A DNA stretch of 12,998 bases from Cytophagales bacterium (GCA_029262955.1 JAJCYL010000523.1:1-12998); one strand, 5' to 3'. Positions 1 through 6,908 are shown, counted from the first letter of the stretch. Numbers and translations are program-made. Notes: a model not told the origin generated them from the letters alone.

Positions 1-761
1 CCTCTTTCCATGACTACATCTAGTGCTTCATAGCCAGTTTTATTAATCATTGCGTTCTTGGCAAAATATTGAGGGGCTGGCAGTATTCCTGTAGTTACCT
101 CCTTGATAAATTCTTCTTTAGTCATGTCTGCTCTCAGGGCATAGTTCGTTTCTTTTTGGTTGCCTAGTGTATCCCAGGTTTGAGATGACATGTTCTTGCC
201 ACAAGCAGACCCTGCACCATGTGCCGGGTATACGATGAGCTCATTACTTAGCGGCATTATTTTGGTCCGTAAACTTTCATACAACATCCCGGCCAAATCT
301 TCTCTGGTCAAATCAGATTTAATCGCTAAATCAGGCCTTCCAACATCACCAATAAACAAAGTGTCTCCACTAAAAATTGCGTGATCCTTCCCGTTTTCGT
401 CTATTAATAAATAGGTGCTACTTTCCTGAGTATGCCCGGGTGTATGGAGTACTTTAATTTTGACCTTTCCCAATTTTAATTCCTCTCCATCTGAAGCGGA
501 ATGAATTTCATACTCAGTTTTGGCGCCAGGACCGTAAATGATAGTTGCCCCCGTTTTTTGAGCCAAATCCACATGTCCGGATACAAAATCCGCATGGAAG
601 TGCGTTTCAAGGATGTATTTAATAATTGCGCCTTCTTGTTTGGCCTTATCAATATAGGGTTGAGTCTCTCTCAAAGGATCAATGATGGCAGCCTCACCCT
701 CACTTTCAATATAATAAGCTCCCTGGGCAAGACATCCTGTATATATTTGCTCTATCTTCAT
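1..761 (-). CDS. MBL-fold persulfide dioxygenase / rhodanese-type protein, N-terminal part (runs off left edge)
   Basis: Translating the minus strand from 761 gives 253 codons with no stop, beginning MKIEQIYTGCLAQGAYY. The metallo-beta-lactamase fold is clear: ETHFHADFVSGH (H54, H56, D58), TPGH (H110), SGDTLF (D133), YPAHGAGSACG (H181). The residue after HADxx that would be the second-metal His is Phe (F59). In the ETHE1/CstB group this goes with a single iron and oxidation of glutathione or CoA persulfides; that activity is inferred from the family. Such proteins usually continue into one or two C-terminal rhodanese domains, which would lie left of the window. An in-frame ATG two codons upstream (767) is the alternative start; a TGA stop lies just before it. 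It is divergent from gnd and probably cytoplasmic. Likely role: detoxification or oxidation of sulfide-derived persulfides. Confidence 0.85.
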   Translation of the reverse strand, partial: MKIEQIYTGCLAQGAYYIESEGEAAIIDPLRETQPYIDKAKQEGAIIKYILETHFHADFVSGHVDLAQKTGATIIYGPGAKTEYEIHSASDGEELKLGKVKIKVLHTPGHTQESSTYLLIDENGKDHAIFSGDTLFIGDVGRPDLAIKSDLTREDLAGMLYESLRTKIMPLSNELIVYPAHGAGSACGKNMSSQTWDTLGNQKETNYALRADMTKEEFIKEVTTGILPAPQYFAKNAMINKTGYEALDVVMER

Positions 762-780
762 AGTCATCGGATTTAGACAT

Positions 781-788
781 CAAAAATA
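781..788 (-). promoter_or_regulatory. Bacteroidota -7 box for the MBL/rhodanese gene
   Basis: On the minus strand this reads TATTTTTG, an exact match to the Bacteroidota -7 consensus TAnnTTTG. Transcription would start near 775-777, giving a leader of roughly 10-16 nt before the ATG at 767 or 761. No TTTG -33 box lies at the usual 19-23 bp spacing, which fits an activator-dependent promoter. The start site is inferred. Confidence 0.45.
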
Positions 789-809
789 AGATGTTAAGGA
801 AATTCATGC

Positions 810-825
810 TGTAACAATCGTTACA
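810..825. promoter_or_regulatory. Palindromic operator, Crp/Fnr-like (TGTAAC-N4-GTTACA)
   Basis: A perfect inverted repeat, TGTAAC AATC GTTACA, sits in the divergent gap between the MBL/rhodanese gene and gnd. Symmetry, size and the GTA-N8-TAC core fit a Crp/Fnr-superfamily dimer site. Its centre (817.5) is about 41 bp upstream of the start inferred from the -7 box at 781-788, the classic position for class II activation. It is about 130 bp from the gnd start codon, so control of gnd is less likely. The identity of the regulator is inferred. Confidence 0.5.
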
Positions 826-946
826 ATTAGTTGAGTTTCCAGAAATTTTGCAGATTTAAGGTATGAAATGCTCATGAGATATTAAAGTTACATTTAACCA
901 ATCACTTAATGCATTTCTATTTGCCAACTATAATCAAAAGATACTT

Positions 947-2350
947 ATGAATTTAAATTATGATTTTGGATTAATTGGCCTCGGAGTAATGGGCCGTAAT
1001 TTTATCCTTAACGTGGTTGATCATGACTTTTCTGCCAGTGGCCTTGATCTTGATCGAGAGAAGGTTGAAGCATTGGAAAGCGAGGGACAGGGTAAAGATG
1101 TTTTTGCAACCACAAAAATTAAGGAGTTTGTAGCATCGTTGAAAACACCTCGTGTTGTGATGATGTTGGTACCTGCCGGAAAACCCGTAGACAGTGTCAT
1201 AGAAGATCTTTTACCTCATTTGGAGGAAGGAGATATTATCATTGATGGGGGTAATTCCCACTTTGATGACACTGACCGTCGGTTCGAATACCTTAAAGGA
1301 AAAGGTTTGAATTTTATGGGTATCGGAGTTTCGGGTGGGTCAAAAGGTGCAAGGCTAGGACCAAGTATGATGCCTGGTGGTGAACCTGATGTATACAAAG
1401 TGGTTCAGCCAATCTTTGAATCGGTGGCAGCAAAAGTCAATGGTGAACCATGTGTTACTTACCTGGGTCCTAAATCAGCGGGCAATTATGTGAAAATGGT
1501 TCATAATGGCATCGAGTATGCTCTGATGCAGTTGATCTCAGAGAGTTATGACTTCTTAAAAAGAGCGGGAGGCCTTTCTAATGCCGAACTGGCCAAAGTT
1601 TTTTCTGACTGGAACAAAGGTCGTCTGGCCTCATTTCTCGTAGAAATCACCGCGGAGATCTTCCAAAAAAAGGACGAATTAGGTGAAGGAGACCTGGTAG
1701 ATGCTATTTTGGATAAAGCAAAACAAAAGGGTACGGGTAAATGGACTTCCCAACATGCCCTTGACTTGGGTATGCCAATTCCCGTAATTGATATTTCAGT
1801 GACTATGAGAGGGTTGTCCTCTCAAAAGGATAACCGTGTTTCTGCTTCTAAATTGTATATGGAACCGAGATCAACAGGTTCCATTGACAAGCAACAGGCC
1901 ATCAAAATGGCTGAGGCGGGGCTATATTTTTCTTATATTAATTCATATGCTCAGGGGCTTGCTCTTTTGTCAGTTGTTTCTGATGAGAAAGAATATAATT
2001 TGAACCTGGCCGACATTGCTAAAATCTGGCGGGGCGGTTGCATCATTAGGGCTGGTTTGTTGGAAAAGATAAGGAGTGCGTTTGCTTCGGATCAAAACCT
2101 GGCCAATCTCATGCTTTCAACGGATTTCGTTGATGATTTGAATGACTCACAAGCCGCGGTAAGAGAATTGGTAGTTAGCTCAATTGCGCAAGGAATTCCT
2201 ATGCCAGCCCATTCTGCATGCCTGGCTTATTTCGATGCGTTCAGGAGCGGAAGGTTACCCACTAATCTCATTCAAGCCCAAAGGGATCATTTTGGATCTC
2301 ACACATATGAGCGTATTGATAAAGAAGGTATTTTCCATACTGATTGGTAA
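947..2350 (+). CDS. gnd: 6-phosphogluconate dehydrogenase, decarboxylating
   Basis: A full-length 467-residue protein of the oxidative pentose phosphate pathway, converting 6-phosphogluconate to ribulose 5-phosphate and CO2 in the cytoplasm. The Rossmann motif is GLGVMGRN (11-18), and the substrate loop GVSGGSKGARLGPSMMPGG spans 127-145, with SK where most homologues have EE. Catalytic K183 and E190 lie in NYVKMVHNGIEY; R446 and H452, which reach the partner subunit's substrate in known structures, lie in RDHFGSHTYER. All four fall at the numbering known for the sheep enzyme. The end of the second beta strand reads GLDLDREK (32-39) where NADP enzymes have N-R-S/T, suggesting NAD use (inference). 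The ATG at 947 gives the expected N-terminus. No SD sequence is seen. It leads a two-gene unit with the amidohydrolase 29 nt downstream. Confidence 0.95.
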   Translation: MNLNYDFGLIGLGVMGRNFILNVVDHDFSASGLDLDREKVEALESEGQGKDVFATTKIKEFVASLKTPRVVMMLVPAGKPVDSVIEDLLPHLEEGDIIIDGGNSHFDDTDRRFEYLKGKGLNFMGIGVSGGSKGARLGPSMMPGGEPDVYKVVQPIFESVAAKVNGEPCVTYLGPKSAGNYVKMVHNGIEYALMQLISESYDFLKRAGGLSNAELAKVFSDWNKGRLASFLVEITAEIFQKKDELGEGDLVDAILDKAKQKGTGKWTSQHALDLGMPIPVIDISVTMRGLSSQKDNRVSASKLYMEPRSTGSIDKQQAIKMAEAGLYFSYINSYAQGLALLSVVSDEKEYNLNLADIAKIWRGGCIIRAGLLEKIRSAFASDQNLANLMLSTDFVDDLNDSQAAVRELVVSSIAQGIPMPAHSACLAYFDAFRSGRLPTNLIQAQRDHFGSHTYERIDKEGIFHTDW

Positions 2351-2379
2351 ATTAAGAATGTAAATTGGCTCAATTTGCT

Positions 2380-4095
2380 ATGAAGTATTCGTTGACAAAT
2401 ATGGCTTTGATAGTATTGATATCACTTTTTAGTATCAGTATACTGATGCCGGTATTGGATATCTCGTACAAAGATTTGATGTTTATCAATACTCGTCCGG
2501 ATAGCGTATTTGCTGACTTGGTTGTAAATGATGCCATTATTTGGACGGGTAACAGCTATCAGCCCTGGGCAGAAGCCATAGCCGTTATTGAGGACACCAT
2601 AGCTGCCATCGGGTCGGCCAAAGAAATAGAGGAATGGATTTCGGAAGATACCCAACTGATTAGCGCAGAAGGAGGGATGATAACTCCCGGTTTTATCGAT
2701 TCACATGTGCATTTTTTAGAACTGGGAAATGCACTGAAATCAGTTCAATTGCGTGACGCTAAAACAAAGGAGGAATTTGTTGATCGGATTGCAAATTATG
2801 CCTCGACACTTAAAGTGGGGGAGTGGATTTTGGGTGGGATCTGGGATCATGAGAACTGGGGAGGTGAATTGCCACACCGGGATTGGATAGACGCGGTAAC
2901 TCCAAACAACCCTGTTTGGATTATGAGACTTGATGGTCATATGAGCCTTGCCAATTCTCTGGCACTACGCCATGCAAATATTAGTGATAATGTTAAAGAA
3001 GTGGCAGGTGGGTCTATTGTTCGTGAGAAAGTTGGGAGGTTAACCGGAGTTTTCAAGGATAAAGCACAAGCCCTTATTTCGAACTCAATTCCGGAGCCAT
3101 CACTTTATGACAGAGTTGATATCATTAAAACAGCAATGGATCACTTAGCGAGCAATGGTGTGACCTCTGTAACAGATGTCGATGGTATTGCTGGACTTTT
3201 CGAAGCAGCGAGAAACAGGCATTTGCTCAAAACGAGAATATATGCGGCAGCCCCATTGCATGAATGGGAAAGTGTAAAAGCCAGGATTGATGAAGTGGGT
3301 GAAGGGGATGATTGGATTAAAATTGGAGCTTTGAAGGGCTTTGTTGATGGCTCACTTGGATCCCATACAGCCTTATTTTCTGAGCCATATACTGATCAAC
3401 CTGACGACTATGGGCTGTTATTAACCCCTTTTGATAGCCTGTATAGGATGATATCTGATGCCGATGAGGCGGGATTACATGTAATGGTTCATGCCATTGG
3501 TGACAGCGCCATCACCACACTTCTTGATATCTATGAATTAGTTGCTAAAGAAAATGGACCCAGGGACCGACGATTTAAAATAGAGCATGCACAACATCTG
3601 GCTGCTTCAGATATTGCCCGTTTCAGTGAATTAAGAGTGATAGCCAGCATGCAGCCTTACCATGCCATTGATGATGGTCGCTGGGCCGAAAAATTGGTTG
3701 GTCCAAAAAGGATAAAAACCACCTATGCCTTTAATTCATTACTGGATGCAGGAGTAATTATAGCATTTGGTAGCGATGCACCTGTTGCGCCACCGACCCC
3801 ATTGGAGGGTATTTATGCAGCGGTCACGCGTCAAACCTTGGATGGTGTTAATCCCAAAGGTTGGGTGCCCAACCAAAAGATAAGAGTGGAAGAGGCACTT
3901 TATGCCTATACCTGGGCGGGTGCATTTGCCTCATATAGCCTGGACAAAAAAGGCACGCTGGAAGTGGGTAAATTGGCGGATTTTGTGGTGATCGACAGAG
4001 ACATCACAAAGATTCCTTTGGAAGATATAAAGGATGCTAAGGTCAAAAGAACATTGGTAGGAGGAAATATTGTCTATCATCGATTATTGGAATGA
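2380..4095 (+). CDS. YtcJ-type metal-dependent amidohydrolase with N-terminal membrane segment
   Basis: A 571-residue protein of amidohydrolase family 3 (COG1574/YtcJ). Residues 1-26 form a hydrophobic segment after a short basic start (MKYSLTNMALIVL), either an uncleaved anchor or a signal peptide without a lipobox Cys, so the enzyme is probably periplasmic or membrane-tethered. Metal-site motifs are present: GFIDSHVHF (H109, H111), LKGFVDGSLGS (K319, candidate bridging Lys), HAIGD (H371), IEHAQH (H403), FGSDAP (D466). The C-terminus has the usual KGTLEVGKLADFVVID return to the beta-sandwich. The family includes N-substituted formamide deformylases and other amide or imide hydrolases; the substrate here cannot be named. 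A TTG at 2365 would add five residues, but the ATG at 2380 puts Lys at position 2 before the hydrophobic core and is preferred. It lies 29 nt after gnd and is probably cotranscribed. Confidence 0.85.
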   Translation: MKYSLTNMALIVLISLFSISILMPVLDISYKDLMFINTRPDSVFADLVVNDAIIWTGNSYQPWAEAIAVIEDTIAAIGSAKEIEEWISEDTQLISAEGGMITPGFIDSHVHFLELGNALKSVQLRDAKTKEEFVDRIANYASTLKVGEWILGGIWDHENWGGELPHRDWIDAVTPNNPVWIMRLDGHMSLANSLALRHANISDNVKEVAGGSIVREKVGRLTGVFKDKAQALISNSIPEPSLYDRVDIIKTAMDHLASNGVTSVTDVDGIAGLFEAARNRHLLKTRIYAAAPLHEWESVKARIDEVGEGDDWIKIGALKGFVDGSLGSHTALFSEPYTDQPDDYGLLLTPFDSLYRMISDADEAGLHVMVHAIGDSAITTLLDIYELVAKENGPRDRRFKIEHAQHLAASDIARFSELRVIASMQPYHAIDDGRWAEKLVGPKRIKTTYAFNSLLDAGVIIAFGSDAPVAPPTPLEGIYAAVTRQTLDGVNPKGWVPNQKIRVEEALYAYTWAGAFASYSLDKKGTLEVGKLADFVVIDRDITKIPLEDIKDAKVKRTLVGGNIVYHRLLE

Positions 4096-4134
4096 TAACA
4101 CTATTCGATAGTATTGTAGATTCAAATGTTTATC

Positions 4135-4374
4135 TTAATTAGATACTAAAGTTCGGAAGGCAACCTTTGGAGATTTCTGATCGGTATATTTCATAGTCCA
4201 AGGGTTGAGGAACGGATTTTCATGCTCCTGTGCAATCAGCCAGGGTGGACAGGTTCTCATGTCATAGGTATTAAGGAACAGACTGCCCTTCAGTAACGAA
4301 TACCGACCGAAGGTGGCAGGTAAAATATTGCTAAAGGGCAAGTCTGAAGAAATTGTTCTATTTGGTGTTGCTGA
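4135..4374 (-). other. Unidentified open frame or gene remnant in the convergent gap
   Basis: Between the amidohydrolase and the last isomerase gene (4096-4391), the minus strand has one frame open for about 79 codons after a TGA at 4375-4377. No ATG occurs near its beginning; the first candidate start is a TTG at 4341, giving 68 residues. The translation is rich in Pro, Trp and Tyr, with stretches such as YDMRTCPPWLIAQEHENPF and NPWTMKYTDQKSP, and looks more protein-like than a random frame. I do not recognise it. There is no signal peptide, SD or promoter. It may be the remains of a gene or chance. A weak 5-bp hairpin, ACTAT-TCG-ATAGT, lies at 4100-4112. Confidence 0.25.
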
Positions 4375-4391
4375 TCATTGAAAGAGATAAT

Positions 4392-4967
4392 CTAATACCT
4401 CCTTATTTTATTAATTACAATCGGTTTTTTTAGAGACTGGTAGTCAACTTCACCACTTTGAATTTTCCGAACGACTTCCATACCACTCAGTACCTGACCA
4501 AAGGCGGCAAAACCCTGTTTATCGGGATTTCTCTTTCCGTTAAAGTCTAATTCCGGTTGATCATTTATACAGATAAAGAATTCCGCTGCCGTTGACCCCA
4601 CTTTGAACCTTCCCATTGAAACTGTTCCATCAAGGTGTTTTAATCCGGTGACCTTAGTCGTTTCATGTTCTATGGTTGGAAAATAATGGTCTTTTCCGGT
4701 GAAATCTCCTTGAATCACTTCGATCTTAACTGAATCCTTTGGTTGATTATCCATTCTTACAACCCTGTAAAAAGTAGCGCCGTCAAATATATTTTGATCA
4801 ACATATCTCACGAAGTTGGTAACAGTAATTGGCGCTTTTTCCGGATATACCTCAAATACTATATCTCCCAGTTCGGTTTCAATTACATATTTGTTGCTCT
4901 CCTGTTCGCAGGAATACATTAGGGTTAATGAGCTAATGAAAGCTATAACTATTAGGATATTTTTCAT
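4392..4967 (-). CDS. Cyclophilin-type peptidyl-prolyl isomerase lipoprotein (copy 4 of 4)
   Basis: This 191-residue protein is the last of the tandem array. A signal peptide with lipobox LMYSC (Cys20) makes it a lipoprotein, and Glu at +1 and +3 after the Cys might favour surface export. The cyclophilin domain covers about 26-191: YVIETELGDIVFEVYP, FYRVVR (R68, the counterpart of catalytic Arg55 in human CypA), IEVIQGDFTG, GTVSMGR, EFFICINDQPELDF and FAAFGQV. The CypA Gln111 position is Glu (AAEFFI) and the Trp121 position is not Trp. It would catalyse cis-trans isomerisation of X-Pro bonds in the envelope (family knowledge). It starts 17 nt after copy 3. The 3' end encodes IRRY and contains AAGGAGG, but only short frames follow. 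Confidence 0.88.
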   Translation of the reverse strand: MKNILIVIAFISSLTLMYSCEQESNKYVIETELGDIVFEVYPEKAPITVTNFVRYVDQNIFDGATFYRVVRMDNQPKDSVKIEVIQGDFTGKDHYFPTIEHETTKVTGLKHLDGTVSMGRFKVGSTAAEFFICINDQPELDFNGKRNPDKQGFAAFGQVLSGMEVVRKIQSGEVDYQSLKKPIVINKIRRY

Positions 4968-4984
4968 GTCTTGTTGAGGTTAGC

Positions 4985-5569
4985 TTATTGTTTTCTGATT
5001 TGGTGAATATCAATTGTTTTTATGAGAGTTTGATAATCCGTCTCGCCACGCTGAATTTCTCTGACAATATCCATTCCTTGGGTTACCTGGCCAAAGGCCG
5101 CGAAGCCTAATCCATCCGCATATCTCTTTCCCCCAAAATCTAGTTCAGGCTGATCATTAATGCATATAAAGAATACTAAGGCAGCTGAACCAGGTTTGAG
5201 CCTTCCCATCGACATTGTTCCATCTTTGTGGAGGAGTCCAATTTTATCGGTTGTTTCATGGGGTATAGTTCCAAAGCTCTTACTGCGGGCAGTGAAGTTT
5301 CCCTGAATAACTTCGATCTTAACCGAATCTTTTGGTTGGTTATCCATCCTGACTGAACGATAAAAATTCGCACTATCGAAATCAGCTAATTCCACATATT
5401 TCAAAAAATTCGCAACTGTTATGGGAGCCTTTTCCGGGTAGACTTCAAAAACAATGTCTCCGATCTCAGTTTCAATAACATAAAGGTTATCATTCTGAGA
5501 GCAGGAAGAAACTACCGTGGCTACAATAAATAGCCCCAAATATTTTGAGAAAGTTTTTATGAGCTGCAT
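4985..5569 (-). CDS. Cyclophilin-type peptidyl-prolyl isomerase lipoprotein (copy 3 of 4)
   Basis: This 194-residue protein has a signal peptide ending in lipobox VVSSC (Cys23), followed by SQNDN, so it is a predicted lipoprotein without an obvious acidic export tag. The cyclophilin domain contains YVIETEIGDIVFEVYP, FYRSVRMDNQP (catalytic-type Arg kept), IEVIQGNFT, GTMSMGRLKPG, VFFICINDQPELDFGGKR and FAAFGQV. The usual Gln before FFI is Val (ALVFFI), the most drastic change among the four copies, so isomerase activity may be reduced (inference). It lies only 2 nt after the stop of copy 2, which indicates tight cotranscription and probable translational coupling. The segment NFLKYVELAxFDSANF is nearly shared with copy 2, suggesting these two are the closest pair. 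Confidence 0.88.
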   Translation of the reverse strand: MQLIKTFSKYLGLFIVATVVSSCSQNDNLYVIETEIGDIVFEVYPEKAPITVANFLKYVELADFDSANFYRSVRMDNQPKDSVKIEVIQGNFTARSKSFGTIPHETTDKIGLLHKDGTMSMGRLKPGSAALVFFICINDQPELDFGGKRYADGLGFAAFGQVTQGMDIVREIQRGETDYQTLIKTIDIHQIRKQ

Positions 5570-5571
5570 AG

Positions 5572-6153
5572 CTATTTTTTGACTTTGCTAATTTGATTAA
5601 TCTGAATTTTCTTCTTCAAAGTTTGCTTGTCAGTTTCTCCACTCTGGATCTTTCTTACAATGTCCATGCCCTCTACAACCTGGCCAAACACGGCAAATCC
5701 CTGACCATCAGGATTTCTCATGCCCCCATAATCAAGGTCAGGCTGGTCATTTATGCATATAAAAAAATGGGTAGAAGCAGTTCCGGGATTGCCCCTGGCC
5801 ATTGACACTGCTCCATCTTTATGAAGGAGCCCAATATTATTGGTTGTTTCATGGGCGATGGGGCCGAAGCTATTCCCTCTTCCGGTAAAAGTTCCTTGAA
5901 TTACCTCAATTCTAATTTTATCATTGGGTTGATTATCCATTCTAACAACACGGTGAAAATTGGCACTGTCGAAGTTTGCCAGTTCTACATATTTAAGGAA
6001 GTTGGCTACGCTAATGGGCGCTTTTTTGGGGTAAACTTTGAATTTGATGTCTCCCAGTTCAGTTTCAATAACATAGGTATTGCCTTTTTGGGCGTAAGCA
6101 TTTGTCGTCCAAATACTTCCGATGACGATTATTATTATGAATAGTTTTGACAT
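5572..6153 (-). CDS. Secreted cyclophilin-type peptidyl-prolyl isomerase (copy 2 of 4)
   Basis: This 193-residue protein has a cleavable signal peptide (MSKLFIIIIVIGSIW, cleavage likely after NAYA) and no lipobox, so it is predicted to be soluble in the periplasm or secreted. The cyclophilin domain shows YVIETELGDIKFKVYP, FHRVVRMDNQP (the copy closest to the canonical FHR), IEVIQGTFTGRG, GAVSMARGNPG, HFFICINDQPDLDYGGMR and FAVFGQV. The CypA Gln111 position is His (STHFFI). It is more basic than the other copies and ends in KVKK. It follows copy 1 after 38 nt and precedes copy 3 by 2 nt. Confidence 0.88.
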   Translation of the reverse strand: MSKLFIIIIVIGSIWTTNAYAQKGNTYVIETELGDIKFKVYPKKAPISVANFLKYVELANFDSANFHRVVRMDNQPNDKIRIEVIQGTFTGRGNSFGPIAHETTNNIGLLHKDGAVSMARGNPGTASTHFFICINDQPDLDYGGMRNPDGQGFAVFGQVVEGMDIVRKIQSGETDKQTLKKKIQINQISKVKK

Positions 6154-6191
6154 GGTTGTTTTTTTAAGGGTTTGAGTACCAAAGGCATTAA

Positions 6192-6800
6192 CTAGTCTGC
6201 CAGGTAAATGCGTTTGATTTTAATCTTCTTTTTTAGCATTTGTGATAACCACAAATCCGGGGAGCCAGGTGTAGATATCGTTTTTCCTGATTGTATCTTC
6301 CGAACAACATCCATTCCTTCAATCACCTGGCCGAAAGCTGCAAATCCCGTTCCATCGGCATTGCGTTTTCCACCGTAGTCCAGCTCTGGTTGGTCATTGA
6401 TACATATGAAGAATGACAAAGCAGCTGTTCCGGGGTCAAGGCGAGCCATTGATACTGTACCATCTTTGTGAAGAATGCCTGTTTTGTCATTGGTCTCATG
6501 TGGAATACTCGGTAAAATATTTGTGCTATCAGTGAAATTTCCCTGAATGACTTCGATTTTCACGTCATTATTTGGTTGGTTGTCTAACCGAACGACTCGG
6601 AAAAAGTCAGCATCACTAAATGCCCCAAGTGCCACGTACTTTTTAAAATTTTCAACAGTAATAGGTGCCTTGTCTGGGTACACTTCAAATTGTATATCAC
6701 CAACGGCTGTCTCAATTACATAGACATTTGATGATTGCGCTGTAATGTTTGTTTGAATAAGTACAACTAACAGCACAGCAACTATCGTAGCTATTTTCAT
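6192..6800 (-). CDS. Secreted cyclophilin-type peptidyl-prolyl isomerase (copy 1 of 4)
   Basis: This 202-residue protein is the first gene of the isomerase array. Its signal peptide MKIATIVAVLLVVLIQ is probably cleaved after NITA; there is no lipobox Cys. The cyclophilin domain shows YVIETAVGDIQFEVYP, FFRVVRLDNQP (R69), IEVIQGNFT, GTVSMARLDPG, SFFICINDQPELDYGGKR and FAAFGQVIEGMDVVRKIQ. The CypA Gln111 position is Ser (ALSFFI). It has an insertion of about ten residues near 175-187 (ISTPGSPDLWLSQ), absent from the other three copies, just before the last strand. It starts 67 nt downstream of the terminator at 6867-6895, so it probably has its own promoter, although no good Bacteroidota promoter match was found in the gap. 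Confidence 0.88.
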   Translation of the reverse strand: MKIATIVAVLLVVLIQTNITAQSSNVYVIETAVGDIQFEVYPDKAPITVENFKKYVALGAFSDADFFRVVRLDNQPNNDVKIEVIQGNFTDSTNILPSIPHETNDKTGILHKDGTVSMARLDPGTAALSFFICINDQPELDYGGKRNADGTGFAAFGQVIEGMDVVRKIQSGKTISTPGSPDLWLSQMLKKKIKIKRIYLAD

Positions 6801-6832
6801 ATCAATAGATTAATGTATAAATTAATTCAATC

Positions 6833-6850
6833 AAACCCCGAAAGAGGTTT
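6833..6850 (-). other. Small hairpin upstream of the isomerase array
   Basis: On the minus strand AAACCTC-TTTC-GGGGTTT can form a 7-bp stem (one T-G wobble) with a 4-nt loop, about 33 nt before the start codon of isomerase copy 1. It could be an additional terminator element behind the stronger one at 6867-6895 or part of a short 5' leader. Function is not known. Confidence 0.3.
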
Positions 6851-6866
6851 GTACTTTCAGAAAAGA

Positions 6867-6895
6867 AGTTTCCCCTTCAACTTGAAGGGGAAACT
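6867..6895 (-). terminator. Intrinsic terminator after the SusCD-lipoprotein operon
   Basis: Perfect inverted repeat with 14-base arms around one central base (6881): left arm AGTTTCCCCTTCAA, right arm its exact complement. In RNA this gives a 13-bp GC-containing stem with a 3-nt loop. On the minus strand it is followed by TCTTTTCTG, a moderate U-rich tail; on the plus strand no T-run follows. It lies 13 nt past the lipoprotein stop codon and marks the end of the SusC-SusD-lipoprotein transcript. Confidence 0.8.
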
Positions 6896-6908
6896 AAGTT
6901 GTCGATTA

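Noticed and set aside
2365..2379. TTG start five codons upstream for the amidohydrolase
   Set aside because: The ATG at 2380 gives a better N-terminus (MKYSL before the hydrophobic segment), and TTG starts are uncommon here.
4100..4112. Hairpin ACTAT-TCG-ATAGT after the amidohydrolase stop as a terminator
   Set aside because: Only five AT-rich base pairs and no T-run; too weak to call.
5593..6144. Long plus-strand open frames opposite isomerase copy 2
   Set aside because: They are antisense to a clear cyclophilin gene and have no recognisable family features.
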